From NCBI GenBank assembly GCA_027483535.1, contig JAIXUN010000002.1:310001-374000 (forward strand): DNA of 64,000 nt, in the 5' to 3' direction. The stretch comes from a bacterium. Its GTDB lineage: Bacteria; Armatimonadota; Fimbriimonadia; Fimbriimonadales; Fimbriimonadaceae. Position 1 is the stretch's first letter. The number at the start of each line of letters is the position of its first letter. Shown here one piece after another: positions 42,238-51,713 of this stretch. The position numbers and the translations under genes are program-made. The notes under the pieces are model-generated. The model searched no databases. It worked only from the letters and a program-made list of their open reading frames with translations, and had not been told where the DNA came from.

Positions 42238-44538
42238 ATGGGTGAGGTAGCGGGAAGACTAATTGGGCGAGAATGGCCCGCAAAATGGATAACCGTTGAA
42301 GGCGTGGATCCGTTTGGGTACTCGGTTGCGATCTTCCGGCGACATTTTGATCTCGAATCCGTCCCCGATCACCTCCCCGTTCACATCTCGGCGGACAACG
42401 GATACAAGCTTTACGTCAACGGTCGATTTGTCGGCTTCGGTCCGGCCCATGGCGACCTCCGAAACTGGCGATTTGAAACCTACGACCTCGCGCCTTATCT
42501 GGTGCCCGGCCAGAACCTAATCGCCGCCATTGTCTGGAACCACGGCGAATTCCGCCCGATGGCAAGAATCAGCCATCGCCACGGCTTCATCTTGCAACCT
42601 GATCAGGAAGAGTTCGATTTCCTTGCTTCAGGCTCTAGCTGGCGCGCTCGATCGCTTCGCTCCTACTATCCAAACGCCTATCAAGACAACGACCCCCGAC
42701 TGGGGTGGCAGTACTACGTTGCCGGATCCACCGAAACATTTTTAAGCTCCGAACACCCTTGGGGATGGCAACTGCCTGGATTCGACGATAACGGGTGGCC
42801 AGAAGCGTGGGTGATCGATGCAGGAGCCCCGATTGGCGTGGAAAGTCACCAAAAGTGGCTTTTGACGCCCCGAACAACCCCGCTCCAACGCATCTCCGAG
42901 CCCACCGAACTCAAGGTGGGGCGCATCTATGGTCAAGACGTGATCGTCACCCAAGGTCCAAGAGGCAACGTTTACTCGGTGGACCCCGGTCGAGACGTGC
43001 GTCTCCTCTTGGATGCAGGAGAACTGGTCACCGGTTTCCCAACTCTCGACTTCCTCAAAGGCTCGGGAGCAGAAGTGCGGCTCGCGTACGCGGAGGCTCT
43101 CCAAGATGCTTCCGGTAAGCGATATCAACGTTCTGTGACCGAGGACCTGGAACTGGTGGGAGTGGAGGACGTTGTGCGGCTGGATGGGCTCGGCGCTCGC
43201 CGATACGAGCCCCTTCTGCCACGAAGTTTTCGGTGGATCGAACTCCGAATTCTCACCGCCGATGAACCGGTTGAATTTGGGTCGGTGGGGATACGTCGAG
43301 TTGGCTTTCCCACCGAGTTCCTCACGACGTTCCAATGCGACGATGCCGCGTGGAATGGCGTTTTTAAGGTCTCCGCGAGGACCCTGCAACTCTCCGCGCA
43401 AGACTCCTTCATCAGCGACCTCTATTGGGAGCGGATGCAGTACGTGGGAGACACGCACATTCAAGCCCAGTCTTGGCACGTTCTTACGGGCGACGGGTCC
43501 TTGTATAAGAACGCGATTCTCGATTTCGCGAATAGCCTCGTGCCCTCGGGGCTGATCCAAAGCCGATTTCCAGCCGATCTAGAGCAGTTCTCGCCCGCAT
43601 ATGCTCTCATGTTCGTCCGAATGGTCCGCGACTACGTTGCTCGGACCGGAGATACCTCCGTGCTGCCCATCGTGCAGCGAGCCCTGGATTCGGTGGTGAT
43701 GTGGTTTATGGATCGCCTGAATTCACGAGGCGTTCTTGAGGTGCAACCCTATCTCGACTTCGTCGATCATCCTTATGCCGAACGGCGAAGCGAGTTTGAA
43801 GCGATTACCGGAGATCGGTCGAGCTGTGTCCATACCTGTCTCTTGATCAACGCGCTGAACGCCTATGGTCAGTTGGGACCCTATCTTCCTCATCAGCACC
43901 TCGTCCAAACCGTGTCCGAGCGTCTACGGGCCGTGAAAGAGGCCGCATTTAAGACATTTTGGGATTCTGAACAGGGCCTCTTCCGCGACCACCCAGATCG
44001 TCCAGATTGGACCTCTGGACAGGCTCAAGTTGCCGCAGCAACCGCTGCCATCGCTCCGGCAGATATTCGCGCCGAGTTGTTCAGACGCGCTGCCATCGAG
44101 AACGAGTTCTCACCAAAGGTGGACCTTTACATGCGCTTCTTTGCGATGCAGCGAATGTCGGGCGAAATGCTCTTTGACGCATTTGGTCCCTGGAAGCAGA
44201 TGCTGAACATGGGGATGACGGCGTGCGCAGAGACGGAAAACAATCCCCGATCCGAATGTCATCCTTGGAGCGCGTACCCAGTCCAGATGATGATTGAAAA
44301 GATCGCGGGCCTCCGGCGAAGACCCTTCACGAACATAGTTGAGGTCAACCCCGACCTCGGCAAGCTGAACAAAGTTCGCGTGGTGATGCCCATGGTCCCC
44401 GGCCGAGATAGCCTGCTTGAGTTCAAAGCAGAACGAAAAGGGAACACGGTGCACATTGTCGCCGAAGCACCGCAAGGCTGGGCCCTCGCTCTGCCCGACG
44501 GGCGAATTGTGGAAGGTAAGACCGAGTTCAACCTCTAG
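42238..44538 (+). CDS. GH78-like (alpha-L-rhamnosidase-type) glycoside hydrolase
   Basis: The 766-residue protein follows the GH78 plan. An N-terminal carbohydrate-binding-like beta-domain (AKWITVEGVDPFGYSVAIFR, SADNGYKLYVNGRFVGFGPA) is followed by a second beta-domain with GELVTGFPTLDFL. The (alpha/alpha)6 barrel starts near FQCDDAAWNGVFKVSARTLQ. SDLYWERMQYVGDTHIQAQS aligns with the conserved catalytic region of GH78 (usually DCPxRxExxGWxGD), where Glu and Asp fall in comparable places. No signal peptide is visible, so it acts in the cytoplasm. With the importer upstream it would hydrolyse rhamnosides or similar sugars after uptake (inference); the sugar is not proven. Confidence 0.85.
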   Translation: MGEVAGRLIGREWPAKWITVEGVDPFGYSVAIFRRHFDLESVPDHLPVHISADNGYKLYVNGRFVGFGPAHGDLRNWRFETYDLAPYLVPGQNLIAAIVWNHGEFRPMARISHRHGFILQPDQEEFDFLASGSSWRARSLRSYYPNAYQDNDPRLGWQYYVAGSTETFLSSEHPWGWQLPGFDDNGWPEAWVIDAGAPIGVESHQKWLLTPRTTPLQRISEPTELKVGRIYGQDVIVTQGPRGNVYSVDPGRDVRLLLDAGELVTGFPTLDFLKGSGAEVRLAYAEALQDASGKRYQRSVTEDLELVGVEDVVRLDGLGARRYEPLLPRSFRWIELRILTADEPVEFGSVGIRRVGFPTEFLTTFQCDDAAWNGVFKVSARTLQLSAQDSFISDLYWERMQYVGDTHIQAQSWHVLTGDGSLYKNAILDFANSLVPSGLIQSRFPADLEQFSPAYALMFVRMVRDYVARTGDTSVLPIVQRALDSVVMWFMDRLNSRGVLEVQPYLDFVDHPYAERRSEFEAITGDRSSCVHTCLLINALNAYGQLGPYLPHQHLVQTVSERLRAVKEAAFKTFWDSEQGLFRDHPDRPDWTSGQAQVAAATAAIAPADIRAELFRRAAIENEFSPKVDLYMRFFAMQRMSGEMLFDAFGPWKQMLNMGMTACAETENNPRSECHPWSAYPVQMMIEKIAGLRRRPFTNIVEVNPDLGKLNKVRVVMPMVPGRDSLLEFKAERKGNTVHIVAEAPQGWALALPDGRIVEGKTEFNL

Positions 44539-44541
44539 TCG

Positions 44542-46422
44542 TTAGGTCTCAACCAAGTATTCACGCACTTTTTCGGCGAGCGTACGCGTCATTGTCGGCA
44601 CGGCCGCAATCTGATCCACCGTTGCCCGGCGAATCGACTCCACTGACCCGAAGGTTCGGAGAAGAATACGACGTCTTCTAGGACCGATTCCGGGAATCTC
44701 ATCGAGCGACGATCCGTTCATCCGCTTGTCGCGAATCTTTCGGTGGAAGGTCAACGCGAATCGGTGGGCTTCGTCCCGAAGTCTACGGAGCAAAATCAGC
44801 CCCGGTGAGTTCAAAGGAAGCACGACTTCTCGGAAGGAATAGCTTGGCGGCAGATCGGCTCGACCCTCGGGATACTCCGCAATGGGAACGAACAGAATTT
44901 CCTGCTTCTTCGCCAGCCCCACCATGGGAACCGTCAAGCCAAGCTGGTCGCGAGCCTTCAGAGCCGCGCCCAATTGCCCCTTGCCGCCGTCGATCATGAA
45001 CAGATCGGGCAGCTTGGCAAACTTCTCATCCCCGTCCAGATATCGCCGAAGTCGCCGTAGGATGACCTCGTTCATCATCGCAAAGTCGTTCGGGGTTTCG
45101 GGAGAAAACTTGATCTTGAAGCGCCTGTACTCGGCCTTTGCGGGCTCTCCGCTCTCGGTGACGACCATGGAGCCCACGGGTGCCGTCCCTTGGATGTTCG
45201 AGATGTCGTAACCCTCAACGCGCATGGGCAGATTCGGGAGTTCCAACTCCTCTTGAAGTTGAGCCATCGCTTCCGCCGCCCAACTTTCTTTCGCAGCGAG
45301 CTCTTGGGTCATAGCGTCGAGAGCGAGTTGCGCGTTGTTCGCCGCCATATCGACCAAGCGAAGCTTCTCGCCGCCCTGAGGGACCTCTACGTTCACCGCC
45401 GCCCCTCGCTTCTGTCGCAGCCAGCTTTGAACGATGTTGCGCTCTTCTATCTCCACGGGCAACAGGATCTCGCGTGGGACTTCGGGAGCTTCGGCGTAGT
45501 ACTGCTTCACAAACTCCTGAACCGCCTCCCCCGGGGCAGAATCGGCCGACCCGTCCAAGATGAACTGTCTTTGCCCGATCAGCTTGCCGTTGCGAATGTA
45601 GAGCATCTGAATCGCGGCGCCACGTTCGTCTTTGACCACCGCGATCACGTCCTGATCCGCCTCGCTATCGGAAAGCACCTTCTGCTTTTGAAGGATGTGA
45701 TCCAACGCCTGGAGACGGTCTCGAAGTTTCGCGGCTCGTTCGAATTCAAGATTCTCCGCCGCCTCGGCCATCTCCGAACGAATCTCTTCCACCAGGCCGT
45801 CTTCCTTGCCCTTCAGGAATCGGTCCACCTTATCCACAACCTCGGCGTATTCCTTCGCTTTTGCCAACCCGGCGCAAGGGGCAAGGCATTGTCCAAGGTG
45901 GAAGTACAGGCAGGGGCGTTGTTCCTCTCTCCCGGACCAACTCTTGCCGCACGGGATCAGAGGGAACACCTTGTGCAAGATCTGCAAGGTGTCTCGTACA
46001 GAGAACGCACTGGTGTAGGGACCGTAATATTTGCCGCCATCCTTCTTGGGACGGCGCGTAAAGAGCACCCTCGGAAACTTTTCGTTGGTGATCGTGATGT
46101 ACGGGTAGCTCTTGTCGTCTCGCAGCCGAACGTTATACGGCGGACGGTGCTCTTTGATCAGATTACATTCAAGAACAAGCGCTTCGATTTCGGAGTCGAC
46201 CACGATCCATTCAAGGTCTCGAACCTTTTGCACCAAACGGCTGATTCTAAGTCCGTGCTTCGCAGACGGCTGGAAGTAGCTACGAACGCGGTTGCGAAGA
46301 TTGATCGCCTTCCCAACGTAAAGGACCTCTCCCTTTTCCCCTTTGTGGATGTAGCACCCGGGCTGAGCAGGGAGTTGCTCCAGTTTTTGGGTAACCGTAT
46401 CGGGAAGCGCCTTTTTGGGCAT
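44542..46422 (-). CDS. uvrC: Excinuclease ABC subunit C
   Basis: UvrC makes the two cuts in nucleotide excision repair. The 626 residues have the family length. The GIY-YIG nuclease is at the N-terminus (QPGCYIHKGEKGEVLYVGKA), the Cys-rich stretch around GQCLAPCAG follows, the UVR motif is at about 205-240 (AAENLEFERAAKLRDRLQAL), and the RNase H-like second nuclease follows with RVEGYDISNIQGTAPVGSMV and the Asp in LFMIDGGKGQLGAA. The helix-hairpin-helix end is LDEIPGIGPRRRRILLRTFG. It converges with the GH78-like gene, 3 bp between the stops, and lies downstream of the PfkB kinase gene. Confidence 0.97.
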   Translation of the reverse strand: MPKKALPDTVTQKLEQLPAQPGCYIHKGEKGEVLYVGKAINLRNRVRSYFQPSAKHGLRISRLVQKVRDLEWIVVDSEIEALVLECNLIKEHRPPYNVRLRDDKSYPYITITNEKFPRVLFTRRPKKDGGKYYGPYTSAFSVRDTLQILHKVFPLIPCGKSWSGREEQRPCLYFHLGQCLAPCAGLAKAKEYAEVVDKVDRFLKGKEDGLVEEIRSEMAEAAENLEFERAAKLRDRLQALDHILQKQKVLSDSEADQDVIAVVKDERGAAIQMLYIRNGKLIGQRQFILDGSADSAPGEAVQEFVKQYYAEAPEVPREILLPVEIEERNIVQSWLRQKRGAAVNVEVPQGGEKLRLVDMAANNAQLALDAMTQELAAKESWAAEAMAQLQEELELPNLPMRVEGYDISNIQGTAPVGSMVVTESGEPAKAEYRRFKIKFSPETPNDFAMMNEVILRRLRRYLDGDEKFAKLPDLFMIDGGKGQLGAALKARDQLGLTVPMVGLAKKQEILFVPIAEYPEGRADLPPSYSFREVVLPLNSPGLILLRRLRDEAHRFALTFHRKIRDKRMNGSSLDEIPGIGPRRRRILLRTFGSVESIRRATVDQIAAVPTMTRTLAEKVREYLVET

Positions 46423-46488
46423 GGGACCTCGTTTCTACGACGAAGCGTACCGTGCGGATGCTTATGAACGGTCTGCCAAGGAAAGAGG

Positions 46489-47409
46489 CTAAACGCAGGC
46501 CGTAATGCGGCGATACTGTTCTGCCAAGGCGGGGTGGGCGTTGATATGAGCCTGCACTTCGGACATGGTCGGAATCCCCTCGGTCGCGCCGATGTGACCG
46601 ACGCTCAGGCTACCGGCCGCCGAGCCGATCAAAAGCGACTCTCCAAGGGTTCGGCCTCGTTCAAGCCCGTGCAGGACACCCGCTCGAAACGCGTCGCCCG
46701 TTCCCGTCGAGTCAACCACGGCGGGTGCTGGGATCGTCGGCAAAAAGGTTGCTTCGCCCGAGGGCAATGACACAAACAGTCCGTCGCCGCCGTCGGTGAG
46801 AATCGTGAACACCTGATGCTTGCGGCTCCAGTCAGAGACCCAGGTCATGTTCAGATCGTTGCTTCGCCGAGTGCCAACCCAGTCGGTGGAGTACTGGCAG
46901 ATCGAACCCGGAGGCAGAAATTCGTTCTCACGGAAGAAGTCCATCAGATACAGCTTCATCCCGTGCGCGTGCGCTCCACGGACCGCCTGTCGTGCAATCT
47001 CTGACATGTTCGGTTCGGCGGTAAACCACCCACCGACTTTCCAGGGCAGCATGGAAAGGTCCGTTGCGGGGGACATGGTGGAAAAGCCGCTCCCGAACAT
47101 TGTGCGGTCTCCGTCTGCCGAGACGTAAACATCGCAAACGGGAGTCGAGCCCAATCGAGCCAGGTACTGATCGCTGAGACCCTTTTCTAGCACCAACAGC
47201 CGAAGTCTTTCGCCCTCAAAACCAGACCCAAGCGAGTTCCCCGCGAGCACAACATCGTCGCGCCACATGGTGAGATGGCATGCGGTATTCGCTGCCTCCC
47301 CTCCCAAAATTTCACGTTGTTCGGTAACCTCAGCATAACCCCCGGGACGCGGGAGCTTTTCGATGCGCCGTATGCGGTCTACGCAGACGGTACCGAAGAC
47401 GAGGATCAT
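46489..47409 (-). CDS. PfkB/ribokinase-family sugar kinase
   Basis: The 306-residue protein has both PfkB marks: GGEAANTACHLTMWRDDVVL with the N-terminal Gly-rich motif, and PAVVDSTGTGDAFRAGVLHG with the catalytic Asp and anion hole. Between them are TILTDGGDGLFVSLPSGEAT. The substrate of this family (ribose, adenosine, fructose phosphates and others) cannot be fixed by eye. It begins MILVFGTVCVDRIRRIEKLP. It is upstream of uvrC on the same strand, 66 bp apart, probably co-transcribed by position only. Confidence 0.88.
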   Translation of the reverse strand: MILVFGTVCVDRIRRIEKLPRPGGYAEVTEQREILGGEAANTACHLTMWRDDVVLAGNSLGSGFEGERLRLLVLEKGLSDQYLARLGSTPVCDVYVSADGDRTMFGSGFSTMSPATDLSMLPWKVGGWFTAEPNMSEIARQAVRGAHAHGMKLYLMDFFRENEFLPPGSICQYSTDWVGTRRSNDLNMTWVSDWSRKHQVFTILTDGGDGLFVSLPSGEATFLPTIPAPAVVDSTGTGDAFRAGVLHGLERGRTLGESLLIGSAAGSLSVGHIGATEGIPTMSEVQAHINAHPALAEQYRRITACV

Positions 47410-47501
47410 GCGTCCAAATAGGGTACCGGATCAAAGCCAAGCTGTCACGCCGGGAACATTCCCGGTTAGGCCCGCATCGCAGAGAGTGGGAAAAGAGAAC
47501 T

Positions 47502-48143
47502 ATGAAGATCAATCATCGTCAGGCGCTACGTTTCAAATGGATGCTGATGGGGAGCCTGTTTGTTACCCTCGCCGTCACTTCCCCCGTCGCTCTTGCGCAG
47601 GTCCGACCGACCCCGGAAATCACTCGTCAGACTGAAACGCTCAAGAAAATTGCCCAACTGGAAATTCTCACGAAGATTCTCCCGATCGCTCTTGATAAAA
47701 AACAGTTAGAAGCCCTTCTTCCTGCGATCGAAAAGGGTCGCCAGAAACGGCAGGAGATCATTCAGAAAGACGCTGAGGAGCTAGCCAAGGTCGAGAAGGA
47801 AGTGGAAGAGGCTCTCAAGAAGGCCATTAAGGAAGAGCGGATTCCACCGGGGGAGTTTCAAACCAAGATCGCGAAGGTCACGAACGCGCTTGGCGTTCGA
47901 CGCGCGATTGCGCTTGATGAGATCGTCGCCAATCTGGTGACCTTCTGCAAATCATCTTGGAACGAAGGTCAAGTAAAGGCGGCGGTGGGCAGCTTCGATC
48001 CTCGTCTCTTCGATCCCAAAATGGGCTGGGATAAGCTCGGTACGGACGACAAGCTGGCTTACTACGTGCGAACCGTCATGCTCGACGACCTCACCTACGA
48101 CGTGCTGAAGCAACTTCTCCGCTCGAAGAACTCGGGCGGCTAG
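47502..48143 (+). CDS. Secreted coiled-coil protein of unknown function
   Basis: The 213-residue protein has a signal peptide (WMLMGSLFVTLAVTSPVALA) and a helical, charged body with a long heptad-like run (KGRQKRQEIIQKDAEELAKV, then EKEVEEALKKAIKEERIP). It is probably an exported helical-bundle protein. No family is recognised. The plsC gene follows 24 bp later on the same strand. Confidence 0.8.
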   Translation: MKINHRQALRFKWMLMGSLFVTLAVTSPVALAQVRPTPEITRQTETLKKIAQLEILTKILPIALDKKQLEALLPAIEKGRQKRQEIIQKDAEELAKVEKEVEEALKKAIKEERIPPGEFQTKIAKVTNALGVRRAIALDEIVANLVTFCKSSWNEGQVKAAVGSFDPRLFDPKMGWDKLGTDDKLAYYVRTVMLDDLTYDVLKQLLRSKNSGG

Positions 48144-48167
48144 GTATCTTTACTCGCACATAAGGTT

Positions 48168-48824
48168 ATGAAAGGCAAACACCCAACCTGGTATGCATTC
48201 TGCCGTTGGGTGGTCACCCAGTTCTACAATGTCCGGGGCGGATTTTCTGCCGTGGGACGAGAGCACATCCCCAAAAAGGGACCGATCATCTTCGCCCCCA
48301 TTCACCTTAGCCATCTTGATCCCCCGGCAGTTGCCGCAGGGAGCACCCGTCGCCTGCGATTCATGGCGAAGGACGACCTGTTCAAGGGCATTTTCGGCAC
48401 CCTCATCACCAGTCTGGGAGCCTTCCCGGTGCGAAGAGGGGAGACCGACTCCGAGTCGATCCGGCTTTCCTTGCAGTTACTGGACGAAGGGGAAGCGGTG
48501 CTCATCTTCCCGGAAGGGACCCGTGGAGATGGCAAAACCCTCCTGCCGATGAACCGAGGCGTTGCGATGCTCGCGAAACGGTCTAAGGCGATCGTGATTC
48601 CGGTCGCGATCATTGGAACGCACGTGCTTCTGCCAAAGGGTCAGAAGAAACTCGGGAAGGGGCGCACTAAGGTCGCCTTTGGCAAAGGGTTCACCTACGA
48701 GCAATTCCTTTCCGAAGAGGGTGGCGACAAGAAAGCCCGCGAGGAGTTTACGAACCACATGGGCAATGAAATAGCCCGCCTCTGCCAAGAGAACGGGCTG
48801 AACATCGTTCGGTCAGAAGCCTAG
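48168..48824 (+). CDS. plsC: 1-acyl-sn-glycerol-3-phosphate acyltransferase
   Basis: PlsC adds the second acyl chain in phosphatidic acid synthesis at the inner membrane. The 218-residue protein has the catalytic HX4D motif as His46 and Asp51 in FAPIHLSHLDPPAVAAG. The second acyltransferase motif is LGAFPVRRGETDSESI and the third is VLIFPEGTRGDGKTLLPMNR. The N-terminal WYAFCRWVVTQFYNV is a membrane-associated helix. It overlaps the convergent downstream gene by four bases. A member with another acyl acceptor is possible. Confidence 0.93.
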   Translation: MKGKHPTWYAFCRWVVTQFYNVRGGFSAVGREHIPKKGPIIFAPIHLSHLDPPAVAAGSTRRLRFMAKDDLFKGIFGTLITSLGAFPVRRGETDSESIRLSLQLLDEGEAVLIFPEGTRGDGKTLLPMNRGVAMLAKRSKAIVIPVAIIGTHVLLPKGQKKLGKGRTKVAFGKGFTYEQFLSEEGGDKKAREEFTNHMGNEIARLCQENGLNIVRSEA

Positions 48825-49435
48825 AATCGGCTACTGAATTGGACGGTCGCCAGGGCGCGCTCTTCTTGCACCAGCAGCCGAAACGCGAGCGGCTTGATCG
48901 GTCGAAACTCAACGCCCGCCGTAATTCGGTAGCCGTTGTGCTCCGCCATCAGCGAGAACATGTCGGTAAACGGAGCCACGAAACCACCAAAGAATCCATC
49001 CTTTCGCCCCGCTTGAATACCGACGGTGAGATCGAGATTCTTCGTGCCACTGATCAGCTCAAAAGGCAGGCGATAGGTGGAAGTGATGAAGGATCGCCGA
49101 CCGTCTGGCGTCTCGTCGAGTGCGTCGAGCACACCCACGGCAAAACCGGGGATAACGCCTGCAATCGGCGAGATGATGTTGAAATTGAGGTCGGTGGTGA
49201 TGCGTTCGTCGAAACCGGGGCGCTGCCAGGTTCGAACCTCAGCCTCCAGCAAACGGTTCATGCCGATTCCAATGAATCGATCAGTGGTCCGCTCGGCTCG
49301 GAGCCCTTGGGCGTACTCAAACCGAATCGAGCCTTCTGTAAGCTTGCGCGCGGTGGGAACGTTGAACAACCGATCCGCCGACGATAGGGCGACGACTCCC
49401 GCACCCAATACCAACACCATCCCTAGCTTTCTCAT
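48821..49435 (-). CDS. Secreted protein, probably an outer-membrane beta-barrel
   Basis: The 204-residue protein has a signal peptide (LGMVLVLGAGVVALSSADRL) and then alternating hydrophobic strands, many with aromatic ends (GSIRFEYAQGLR, RFIGIGMNRLLEAEVRTWQR, TTDLNFNIISPIAGVIPGFA, GYRITAGVEFRPIKPLAFRL), ending in VQFSSRF. A terminal Phe is common in outer-membrane barrels. YjbH-like or small-barrel families are possible. It is convergent with plsC with overlapping stops. I cannot name a function. Confidence 0.7.
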   Translation of the reverse strand: MRKLGMVLVLGAGVVALSSADRLFNVPTARKLTEGSIRFEYAQGLRAERTTDRFIGIGMNRLLEAEVRTWQRPGFDERITTDLNFNIISPIAGVIPGFAVGVLDALDETPDGRRSFITSTYRLPFELISGTKNLDLTVGIQAGRKDGFFGGFVAPFTDMFSLMAEHNGYRITAGVEFRPIKPLAFRLLVQEERALATVQFSSRF

Positions 49436-49550
49436 GATTCTCAGCGATTCTCGCTACCCCGTAACTTACCTGGACACGTGACTTACCAGGATGGACGAAC
49501 GAACCTTCCTGCAGGTATCGCTCGAACGCTTCAGATTGGTTGACGCGGGG

Positions 49551-50639
49551 TTATCCCCGACCAACGGAGATGGTGCCCGGACCGCCTTCTGAACCTCGGA
49601 CCACGATGCGAACCGGGAGAAACTGTTTCATCACCCAGACAATGCTCAGGAGTCTCGGAGTGATCTCGGAAATTTTGAACTCCGAGAAGTTATCCGAGAA
49701 GCACGCCAAGAAGAGCACCGTCTCCGCGCTGAACGGATCGAGGGTGGCGTCTCCGGTCATCCAGTCAAAGGTGGCATCAAAAGCCTGTTGAACGATGGAT
49801 TCCACCCGAACCCCCTTGGCTCCGATCGCTCCGAATCCTGCGAGCCCACCTTTTCTGCCCGTTCCAGACTTGTTGCCCTCGTACTTCGTCCAAACCGTCG
49901 CGTACATTCCTGTTCCGTGGCCCGGAACATCCACCACGTCGATCTCGATGGGTAAATGGGCAGACTGCGCAAGCCGGGTGAGGTGATTCCTTGCCCGCTC
50001 ACCGATGCTGTGCTCCAATCGGCAGAGTGCAACAACTGCGTGTAATCCGGTTGGGCGCCCCCGCTCGGTCCATGTCAAACCTTGGAATGAGCAAGGTTCC
50101 ACCGCCATCGAAACCAGTCCGGCTTCATCGCGTGAGAAAGAACTTTGCTTCAGCTCTACTTCGGCGTACACGTTCATCGCCCTGGTGACGCCAAGGATGA
50201 CGTTCTCAAAGTAGTCGAAGCTGAGGCTCGCCCGGCCGTAAGTTTCACCTTCGATATTGATCTGCGAATACGCCCCGGATCGAGCCAGGACGGGAAGCAG
50301 CGTCGATAGGACGATGAGTGCGTTCGCGCCTCGACCGTTGTCGTTACGGTCGCTGACGAACGAACCCTCGAGTTTCTTGGGGAGACATTTTGGTGCGAAG
50401 AGTAACGACTGCGAGCCTATCTGGGCACCCGTAACGTCGGCATCGACACTGCGCGCAAGGGTTTTCGCGATGGTTAGGTCTTCCGCATCCAAGCCTGGGA
50501 ACTTGGTGCCTGCCCGAACGCCTTCAATGCGAACCGCTTGCTGGGTCATTGCCGCCATAACAAGAGCGGCCCTTACAATGGCTCCTCCCGCTTCGCCGTG
50601 CGACCCGTCGATGGTGATAATGCCGACGGTTCTTGACAT
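49551..50639 (-). CDS. RtcA-like RNA 3'-phosphate cyclase homologue lacking the nucleophilic His
   Basis: The 362-residue protein follows RtcA closely. IDGSHGEAGGAIVRAALVMA is the first conserved block, VDVPGHGTGMYATVWTKYEG is central, and GLAGFGAIGAKGVRVESIVQ follows. In RtcA the His that takes AMP is in the block SCHLLTNIAV before the Phe-Leu-Pro-Val-Arg; here the same block reads ITPRLLSIVWVMKQFLPVRI, so Arg329 stands in the His position. Without His it may be like eukaryotic Rcl1, which is RtcA-like but not a cyclase. The alignment is by eye. It starts immediately after the stop of the two-CW-like gene and probably belongs to the efp operon. Confidence 0.85.
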   Translation of the reverse strand: MSRTVGIITIDGSHGEAGGAIVRAALVMAAMTQQAVRIEGVRAGTKFPGLDAEDLTIAKTLARSVDADVTGAQIGSQSLLFAPKCLPKKLEGSFVSDRNDNGRGANALIVLSTLLPVLARSGAYSQINIEGETYGRASLSFDYFENVILGVTRAMNVYAEVELKQSSFSRDEAGLVSMAVEPCSFQGLTWTERGRPTGLHAVVALCRLEHSIGERARNHLTRLAQSAHLPIEIDVVDVPGHGTGMYATVWTKYEGNKSGTGRKGGLAGFGAIGAKGVRVESIVQQAFDATFDWMTGDATLDPFSAETVLFLACFSDNFSEFKISEITPRLLSIVWVMKQFLPVRIVVRGSEGGPGTISVGRG

Positions 50640-51707
50640 TTAGACCTTCAGGCGGAAGATGGCAAACTCAAGCACCTTGAGGGCATAAGTCGCAGCCACC
50701 ACCACAATGGTGAGAACCAAGAACTGGGTGAACCACTCACCCGTGGTGACATCCTTAATGGCTCCGCCCGTAGCGGTATTCATGGTGCTGCTTGCCGATC
50801 CGATCATTCGGTTGATCGCGTTAGCCGCAGGCTCACGAATGATGATGTAGAGCCCGACCGAAGAGAGCATCAGCAAAGGCAAAGAGAGTCGATACTTGTG
50901 CTTTTGGTGCTCGTTGTAGATCACGCAGTTGTAGCACCGCTCCTTTTTAGCGGAGTTGCTGATTTTGTTGTTTCTCGGGATCGCGGCCCCCGAAAGCAAG
51001 GCGTCTTTCGAAACCACCTTGTTCTCCATCGCGTTTCGAATGACCGATTCCTCGCACATGCAACCCACCAGTTCCTTCCAGCAGGTTCGCTTGGCGTGGA
51101 AGATCGGGCAGCGCTCGCGAACAAACTTTCGACAGTAGGGCAGTTGCCAGCATTTGCCCATGAAGACGTTCTGCTTGTCAGTCTCCTGCTTGATCCCTTT
51201 TCCGTACTTGAGCTGATCGGCTTTGGTGCCTTGGGTCGCGCGGTTCTTCACCCGAATGGTGATGTCGCCCACGAGAATCAGGAGCCCCAGGATGAGGGTG
51301 GAGATTCCAATGGATGAAACTCCGCTGACACCCGTATTGAAAGCGGGTGAACCCGCCCCGGTCCCGTTGATCGCAAGAGGGATCCAACTCGGAGCCAGGT
51401 AGAGACCGATTCCGAGGATGATGTTCGTCGCCACCATGATCTCCTCTTCCCAGAAGGTAAAGGCGGCTCCAATAACCATCAATACCGCACCCAGAATGCC
51501 AACTTGTTTGGCCTTCTCCATGTTGCCGATGAGGGTGGCGGCTACCTGAGGATCGGCGGCGGCTCGGTTGATGAGAATAAACAGAAAGGCGAGGGAACCG
51601 ATAAACACGATTGCCCCGCCGATCATCGCATAACGCGCGATGGTTGAACCCAAATCTCCAAGAAGGTCGGAAGACCCGTTTTCGTCCTTAAACGCGCGCT
51701 TGATCAT
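50640..51707 (-). CDS. Membrane protein with two-CW-like Cys-rich domain
   Basis: The 355-residue protein has about five membrane segments (YAMIGGAIVFIGSLAFLFIL, VGILGAVLMVIGAAFTFW, IMVATNIILGIGLYLAPSW, ISTLILGLLILVGDI, and C-terminal ones such as FLVLTIVVVAATYALKVLEF). Between the fourth segment and the C-terminal ones is a cytoplasmic or lumenal domain with eight Cys: GKCWQLPYCRKFVRERCPIF, then RTCWKELVGCMC, and later KERCYNCVIYN. The paired CW plus CP spacing resembles the two-CW domain, which can hold a metal or a cluster. Function unknown. It lies between efp and the RtcA-like gene, with 6 bp and 0 bp spacing. Confidence 0.75.
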   Translation of the reverse strand: MIKRAFKDENGSSDLLGDLGSTIARYAMIGGAIVFIGSLAFLFILINRAAADPQVAATLIGNMEKAKQVGILGAVLMVIGAAFTFWEEEIMVATNIILGIGLYLAPSWIPLAINGTGAGSPAFNTGVSGVSSIGISTLILGLLILVGDITIRVKNRATQGTKADQLKYGKGIKQETDKQNVFMGKCWQLPYCRKFVRERCPIFHAKRTCWKELVGCMCEESVIRNAMENKVVSKDALLSGAAIPRNNKISNSAKKERCYNCVIYNEHQKHKYRLSLPLLMLSSVGLYIIIREPAANAINRMIGSASSTMNTATGGAIKDVTTGEWFTQFLVLTIVVVAATYALKVLEFAIFRLKV

Positions 51708-51713
51708 AGAAGA

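Noticed and set aside
45190-46467. 425-residue plus-strand frame opposite uvrC
   Set aside because: uvrC is unmistakable on the minus strand; this is an antisense shadow.
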